NCBI RefSeq assembly: GCF_000186865.1
Contig: NW_008705575.1
Coordinates: 894,396-931,131, forward strand
Direction: 5' to 3'
DNA: 36,736 nucleotides
From: Aureococcus anophagefferens
Taxonomy: Eukaryota > Sar > Pelagophyceae > Pelagomonadales > Pelagomonadaceae
A program made the translations under genes and the position numbers. A model generated the notes under the pieces. That model had not been told where the DNA came from. It searched no databases and was given only the letters and a program-made list of their open reading frames with translations. Shown one piece after another: positions 32,276 through 36,736 of the stretch (position 1 is its first letter; each line of letters starts with the position of its first letter).

Positions 32276-32385
32276 TGATCGCCGGGCTCCGCGTCAACGA
32301 CAGAAACGAGCTCGTCGACCTTCCTCTCGCCTAGGCCTGGCGGCCCGCGGCCCTACCGAACCAACCTGGCCAACGGGCCGCTCCT

Positions 32386-32643
32386 CCCGCCCGCCTCCCT
32401 GCACGCCGCGGCGTGCACAACACTCCCGCGCCTGAGGCCGCGGGCGACCCCGCGGGGTCGCCCGCCAGAGCCCGCGCCTACTTCCTCCCTACGCCCGGAA
32501 CAGCGAAGGCCCTGCGGGGTTCTACGCCGGTTCCCGCTCTTCGGCCTCAGCGCGGCGCGCCCGCAGGGCACGCCGCACCGCCGTTCCTCCCCGGCGCGGT
32601 GCCGTGGCGCCCGCCCGCCTCCCTGCACGCTGCGGCGTGCACA
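32386..32643. repeat. Direct repeats with an 18-bp palindrome, 224 bp apart
   Basis: The sequence CCCGCCCGCCTCCC followed by a palindrome occurs at 32386-32417 and again at 32610-32641. The first palindrome, TGCACGCCGCGGCGTGCA (32400-32417), is perfect; the second has one C-to-T change. The region 32276-32909 has no convincing gene. It may be part of the adjacent retroelement or another element's terminal region. Confidence 0.6.
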
Positions 32644-32909
32644 TTCTCATTCCCCGGCCTGGCTTCGCAGTCCCCGCTCCGCCTTTCCGGCCGCGGCGGG
32701 GGAGCAGAGGAGCCAGGATACGCCTAGGATACCCGTAACGCAGTCTCACTCTGATCTGCGACCATCGTGCTCGATCGGCGCGCGATGGTTTTGAGGATGA
32801 TGCCAACGCTAGTGTCCGCCATCGATTCGACTCGGTCGTGGCGCGCGGCCCGGCGAACGGCCTGAGCCTGAGGTCGAATCCCAAATCTCCGACTCCCGCA
32901 GTTCGTAAC

Positions 32910-34388
32910 TTACCAGGGGTCGGGCTCGAGGCCCTTCGCGAAGGCCGCGGTCGCGGCGGCGACGTGGGCCACCCAGGGGTCGTAGGCGAACTCGGCCTGG
33001 TGGAGCGGCTTGCCGTGAACGTTCTTCTCGAAGAGGAACGCGTTGGCCGCCATCGCGCGCGCGGACCCGTGCGCGACGGTCGCGGCGGCCGCCGCCGTCG
33101 CGTAGGCGAACTCGAAGAACATGGGCGGCAGCGTCGTCGCCGAGTGCTTCGTCGCGTCGTAGGCCGCGCGGAACCACCTGTCCGCGTCGACGGCCGGGTT
33201 GTAGAACTTGAGGCCGTGGACGACCGTCGACTGCGGCTTGGGCTCCATGGCGATCCGCTCCGAGCCCGCGCCCGGCGCGTTGTGGAAGCGGCCCGCGGGC
33301 AGCCAGGCGACGCGCAGGGACTCGGCGCCGCAGCGCCGCCAGAAGTGGCCGCTGAGCGCGTCGACGCCGGGCACGAAGGTCGGCAGGTCCGCGGCCGGGT
33401 CGGTGCCGTTGACGAGCCCCACCGCGCGGTCGACGAACGCGCGCGCGTACGCGCACCCCGCGACGGACGTCGCCAGCGACGCGGAGATGACCTCGGCGCT
33501 CGCGGCGAAGGGGAAGCAGTCCGCGTCCGTCGACGGGTAGGCCGCGCAGGGCTTGGGGTCGAACGTCGACTCGCGGAGTCCGAGATGCGGCGCGTCGGCC
33601 GCGATCAAGGGGCACTGCGAGTGCGCGCCGGGCCGGTCGTCGCGGCGACACATGCCGCCGCGGTAGCAGCCGTCGTCGGCGAGCCGCTCGAGCTCGTCGC
33701 GCGTCGCCCGCGGCGTCGCCGCGGCGGCCTCCGGGCGCGCTCCGTCCCAGAACTTGGCGGGGTCGTAGGCGAGCCACATGCCCATGCCGTAGGCCAGATG
33801 CTTCTCCGCCGCCGAGCCGGCCAGGCCCCGCAGGTCGCCCGCGAGGAGGTTCGTCGCGACGAAGTGGTCGTCCTCGAAGCGGCCGTAGAAGCGCGCCTTG
33901 AGGTCGGTCGTCGCGTACGCGTAGAATCGCACGACCTTGCAGATGGCGACGACCTGCTTCACGAAGCCGCCGCCCTCGGGGCAGTCGACGAAGAGGAAAT
34001 CGTCGTGCCGCGACGCCTCGGCCGCGAGCGCCGCTTTCGCCGACGCGCCGACGACGAAGCGGACGGCGACGCCCTCGGCCGCGCCGGGCCGCGCCATGAG
34101 CTCGCGCGACAGCGCGCGGTACTGCGTGCCCGCGGGCATGCACGTCACGCCCAGCGCGAGCAGCAGCCGCCCGTCCTTCGAGGTCTTCGGCGGCGGGAGC
34201 GGCGGCGTCGCTGGTGGCGGCGGTGGGGGCGCTGGATGCAGCCTTTGCTCCTGGAGGAGCTTCGCTTGCTTGAGCGCCGCCAAGGCCTGCTCCGCGGACG
34301 CGATGGCGGCGTCGAAGTCGATGGGCGCCTCCTGGGCTGCGACTGCCGCGCACAGCAGCCACGCGACTGTGCGCGCGACGGCCATCAT
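32910..34388 (-). CDS. GT31-like (beta-1,3-galactosyltransferase type) glycosyltransferase
   Basis: 492 residues from the first of two ATGs (34388, 34385). A signal or anchor sequence (TVAWLLCAAVAAQ) is followed by a short coiled stem (AIASAEQALAALKQAKLLQE) and a Pro-rich linker. The catalytic part begins near 72 (LLLALGVTC) and has VRFVVGASAK, then HDDFLFVDC, and ARFYGRFEDDHFVATNLLAG. The EDD there takes the place of the GT31 DxD. The C-terminal half is Cys-rich and ends with a long segment (FYNPAVDADRWFRAAYDATK) unlike standard GT31 enzymes. Secretory-pathway glycan synthesis is the likely setting; the sugar donor is unknown. The gene is divergent from the Cys-rich protein gene, with 143 bases between starts. 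Confidence 0.7.
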   Translation of the reverse strand: MMAVARTVAWLLCAAVAAQEAPIDFDAAIASAEQALAALKQAKLLQEQRLHPAPPPPPPATPPLPPPKTSKDGRLLLALGVTCMPAGTQYRALSRELMARPGAAEGVAVRFVVGASAKAALAAEASRHDDFLFVDCPEGGGFVKQVVAICKVVRFYAYATTDLKARFYGRFEDDHFVATNLLAGDLRGLAGSAAEKHLAYGMGMWLAYDPAKFWDGARPEAAAATPRATRDELERLADDGCYRGGMCRRDDRPGAHSQCPLIAADAPHLGLRESTFDPKPCAAYPSTDADCFPFAASAEVISASLATSVAGCAYARAFVDRAVGLVNGTDPAADLPTFVPGVDALSGHFWRRCGAESLRVAWLPAGRFHNAPGAGSERIAMEPKPQSTVVHGLKFYNPAVDADRWFRAAYDATKHSATTLPPMFFEFAYATAAAAATVAHGSARAMAANAFLFEKNVHGKPLHQAEFAYDPWVAHVAAATAAFAKGLEPDPW

Positions 34389-34531
34389 CGGCTGCCCGTC
34401 CCCGTCAACGAGGCCAAGGTGCCGCCTGCTGTGGATGAGACGCGGCACGCTGAGCCTCGTCGCGCACCCGCGGCGACGCACAGATCTCGCGACGAGCGCC
34501 GACCCCGCACCCACCCGCCCACGGAAAAAAA

Positions 34532-35254
34532 ATGTCCACCCGCGCCTTCTCGCGCCGGAACACGGACGGCGTCGACCGCGCGGGCGTCATGGAGCTCCTG
34601 CCGGAGCAGGGCCTTCCCGCGGAGCCGCTGGTCAAGGAGGCCCCGCCGGCGCACCGCACGCGGGGGCGGAAGAAGCGGCGCGCCGACGCCCCGCCGGCGC
34701 ACCGCGCGCGGCCGAGGAAGGGGCCGCCGGCGCCCCCGGCGTGCCCCGCGGCGCGGCGCGTCGACGCGTTGCTCGACGCCGTCCGCGCGGCGACGGAGGC
34801 GGACGACGAGGACGACGACGACTGCCGCCACGCGGGCCCCCACGCGTGCCTGGGCTGCGGCGACGTGCGCGTGCGCTGGTTCGCCTGCCGCGGGAGGGGC
34901 TGCGGCGGTCCCAACGCGCCGCCGTGCGCGCCGCTGCAATCCGGCGGCCGCCTCGACGACGGCGCCGTCGGCGCCTTCGGGCGCGACGCCGTCGTCGCCT
35001 ACCTCGACGCCCACCTCGAGCGGCACCTGCGGTCCGTGCTGCGCGAGCCGACCTGCGCCGAGCAGGCCGCGCGGAACGCGCTCGCCGTCGCGGCGCTGCC
35101 GGAGCCGTCCGAGGCGGCGCGCGTGATGACGGTCATCGCGGACCGCAAGGACGCGCTGCCCTGCGACGAGGTCGCCCTGGGCGACGACTGCGGCCTCGAG
35201 AGCGAGAGCCAGCGTCGAGCGACAGGAGTGTTTTTTCGCGTGGATTTCGCCTGA
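34532..35254 (+). CDS. Cys-rich protein of unknown function
   Basis: 240 residues, not recognised. The N-terminal ~75 residues are basic and Pro/Ala-rich with a repeated APPAHR motif; a KKRR stretch may be a nuclear signal. An acidic run (ADDEDDDD) precedes a compact Cys/His cluster: CRHAGPHACLGCGDV, then WFACRGRGCGG, then C. This could bind one or two zinc ions. The C-terminal part has a helix-rich segment (DAVVAYLDAHLERHLRSVLR). An A-run of eight (34525-34532) lies directly before the start codon. The last ~12 residues are read through an AT-richer stretch and may not be original. The next gene begins 2 bases after this stop. Confidence 0.6.
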   Translation: MSTRAFSRRNTDGVDRAGVMELLPEQGLPAEPLVKEAPPAHRTRGRKKRRADAPPAHRARPRKGPPAPPACPAARRVDALLDAVRAATEADDEDDDDCRHAGPHACLGCGDVRVRWFACRGRGCGGPNAPPCAPLQSGGRLDDGAVGAFGRDAVVAYLDAHLERHLRSVLREPTCAEQAARNALAVAALPEPSEAARVMTVIADRKDALPCDEVALGDDCGLESESQRRATGVFFRVDFA

Positions 35255-35256
35255 AG

Positions 35257-36219
35257 ATGCGAAGAAATCCGACCCCGTCGCACTTGGTAGGCGAGAGCTA
35301 CTGGTGGTTCAAGGACGACCCGCCGCGGCCCGCGGACGCGTGGGCGCCGCGGCCGCGGAAGCACGCGATCGTCGAGCGGTTGGACGCGGCGCGCGCGGTC
35401 CGCGACGCGGCCTTCGCGCGGCGCCTGGACGTGCGCTGTCAGCCCCGCGAGATCTGGCGCCACGTGCTGGCGCTGAGCGACGTCGCGACGCACGGGCGCG
35501 CGCTCGCCGCGTGCCGGGCCTTCCGCGGCGACGGCGCCGCGGCGGCGCCCGCGGTCTTCGAGGCGGCGCTGAAACGCTTCCCGGCGGCGGCGTACCAGGC
35601 GCCCTACCTGCCGCAGCCCCTGGACCACCGGGCGCTCTTCAAGCGGAACCTGGAGCTGCACCGGCGCGCGGACGACGGCCCGCGGCCGCGGCGCGTGACG
35701 CCGACGCGGTCCTTCGACGCGTACGTCTTCACGGTGGAATTGATCGACCGGAGCGACGACGTCGTCTTCGCGGCGACGGCGACGGTCGACGAGGACGCGT
35801 CGGGCACCGTGCTCCGCACGGAGGTTTGTACATCGGACGCGTGCTCCATGTTCGACGTCGTCACCGCGCACGACGACGAGCCGGGCGACGACCGCTGGGA
35901 CGCCATCGACGGCTGCAAGCTGCGCGTGCTCGTCGTGGACACGGTTAGCGGCGGCGTGGCGTGCCTCCAGCCCGGGGGGCGCGTCGAGGACGTCGACGAG
36001 TGCGTCTACTACGAGAGCGGCATCCTCAGCATCCGCGAGATGATCGAGGGCCTCGTCGACGACGACGACGGGCCGGACCCCTGCGTCGACTCCCACTACA
36101 ACTGCCACGAGAAGCGCTTCTACACGACCTTCCGCCTCCTGTCCGAGTACGACTCCAGCGACATGGCGCGCCGCGACGTGCTCTGCCTGCTGGAGCACCT
36201 CATCGACTTCAACATCTGA
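35257..36219 (+). CDS. F-box-like protein, relative of the gene at 1652-2569
   Basis: 320 residues from ATG at 35257. The N-terminus has SYWWFKDDPPRP. Residues ~60-105 (EIWRHVLALSDVATHGRALA, CRAFRGDG) form an F-box-like motif. The remainder is a beta-rich body (FDAYVFTVELIDRSDDVVFA), acidic stretches (VDDDDG) and a C-terminal helix pair (DVLCLLEHLIDFN). The arrangement of strands, acidic loop and tail (KRFYTTFRLLSEYDSSDM versus GFRTLHDFDYGDLY) matches the minus-strand gene at the left of the window. A role in an SCF ubiquitin ligase is possible but rests only on the weak F-box likeness. Confidence 0.65.
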   Translation: MRRNPTPSHLVGESYWWFKDDPPRPADAWAPRPRKHAIVERLDAARAVRDAAFARRLDVRCQPREIWRHVLALSDVATHGRALAACRAFRGDGAAAAPAVFEAALKRFPAAAYQAPYLPQPLDHRALFKRNLELHRRADDGPRPRRVTPTRSFDAYVFTVELIDRSDDVVFAATATVDEDASGTVLRTEVCTSDACSMFDVVTAHDDEPGDDRWDAIDGCKLRVLVVDTVSGGVACLQPGGRVEDVDECVYYESGILSIREMIEGLVDDDDGPDPCVDSHYNCHEKRFYTTFRLLSEYDSSDMARRDVLCLLEHLIDFNI

Positions 36220-36248
36220 GCGGTTCCGATAATCTCAGTCCCCCGGGC

Positions 36249-36736
36249 TTAGTCGCGCCAGCGGGGGCTCCGGGGCGACCGCGGGGGCGACGCGGGCCGC
36301 GACCGCCGCGCGACCGCGCGCGGGTAGGCGTCGTCGTCGTCGTCGGACTCGTCGAGGCCGCGCCAGCCGCCGTGGTCCTTCGGGTCCGGCCGCGTCCAGG
36401 GGACCGCGCGTTCCGGCTTGGCGACGCTCGACGCGAGCGCGCGCGCGGACCGCGACGACATGAGCTCGAGGTCGCAGATCTCGCACTTCTGGTCCTCCCC
36501 GAAGCGCCGGTTGTGGTGGCCGCAGGCCGGGCAGGTGACGTAGACGACGGCGTCGGCGCTCGCCGGGTTCGGGCTCCGGCAGATGGTGCAGGCGTCGGCG
36601 CCCTTTTTGTTGTCGCCGTAGAAGCAGACGGGGCACGCCCACGTGTCGTCGAAGCCCCGCGCGGTCGGGCGCTTCGCCGCCGGGGGCGGTGCGCCGGCGA
36701 AGAGGTGGTCGTCGGGGCCCGGCGCGCCGAAGACGG
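36249..36736 (-). CDS. RanBP2-type zinc-finger protein, 3' part (runs off the window)
   Basis: The minus-strand frame is open from the window edge to TAA at 36249-36251, giving 162 codons. It begins VFGAPGPDDHLFAGAPPPAA. It contains a RanBP2-type finger, WACPVC, then ACTICRSPNP (W-x-C-x2-C, then C-x2-C), and a second zinc-ribbon-like pair (VTCPACGHHN, KCEICDLEL). The C-terminus is Ser/Arg/Pro-rich with an acidic DESDDDDD patch. RanBP2 fingers bind RNA or ubiquitin, and the RS-like tail leans toward an RNA-processing role (inference). The 5' end lies outside the window. It converges on the F-box-like gene with 29 bases between stops. Confidence 0.75.
   Translation of the reverse strand, partial: VFGAPGPDDHLFAGAPPPAAKRPTARGFDDTWACPVCFYGDNKKGADACTICRSPNPASADAVVYVTCPACGHHNRRFGEDQKCEICDLELMSSRSARALASSVAKPERAVPWTRPDPKDHGGWRGLDESDDDDDAYPRAVARRSRPASPPRSPRSPRWRD

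Noticed and set aside
32386..32643. A pair of LTRs for the Copia-like fragment
   Set aside because: The repeats are only ~32 bp, both lie on the same side of the coding fragment, and no TG...CA ends, primer-binding site or polypurine tract is seen.

Overview
This window looks like nuclear DNA from a very GC-rich, intron-poor, gene-dense photosynthetic stramenopile. A pelagophyte such as Aureococcus is my best guess, by inference rather than by database match. Four things point there. Genes are packed a few to a few hundred bases apart on both strands. Six neighbouring proteins start with a signal peptide followed by an (A/T)GFVAP-type motif, the bipartite plastid-targeting signature of algae with secondary red plastids. 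An RGS-LOV photoreceptor gene is present. That gene is interrupted by two ~203-bp introner-like transposons, a class of intron-making element described in Aureococcus and Micromonas.

Left part (1-12.8 kb): a diverged repeat at the edge; a PARP-zinc-finger-like protein ending in a PCNA-interaction motif; an F-box-like protein; a U-box/ankyrin protein divergent from a nodulin-like MFS transporter; then a ~5.2-kb minus-strand gene that, once two introns are removed, encodes an RGS-LOV-LOV-PAS-coiled-coil protein. It is divergent from DPH3, which is followed only 3 bases later by a Golgi-type GT8 glycosyltransferase.

Middle (12.9-27.8 kb): a tandem array of six minus-strand paralogues, called G1 to G6 here, numbered from left to right. 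All carry plastid-type leaders, then repeat-rich Ala/Glu/Arg helical bodies (75-, 47- and 50-residue repeats). G1, G3 and G5 share a glycine-zipper-like hydrophobic module, G3 and G6 share a C-terminal module, and G1 has an HMG box. Decayed copies of the GT8 3' end lie in front of the 3' ends of G2, G3 and G4. The array therefore grew by repeated duplication of a block that began inside the GT8 gene. This array is the best candidate for an undescribed system: a fast-evolving set of plastid coiled-coil proteins, one of which may bind DNA.

Right part (28-36.7 kb): an Mpv17/PMP22 membrane protein; an F-box-like gene with an apparent one-base frameshift, divergent from a DHHC palmitoyltransferase that seems to lack its 3' end; a Copia-like retroelement fragment with palindromic direct repeats; a GT31-like glycosyltransferase; a Cys-rich protein and an F-box-like protein separated by 2 bases; and the 3' part of a RanBP2-type zinc-finger gene running off the edge. 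No rRNA, tRNA or CRISPR array was seen.
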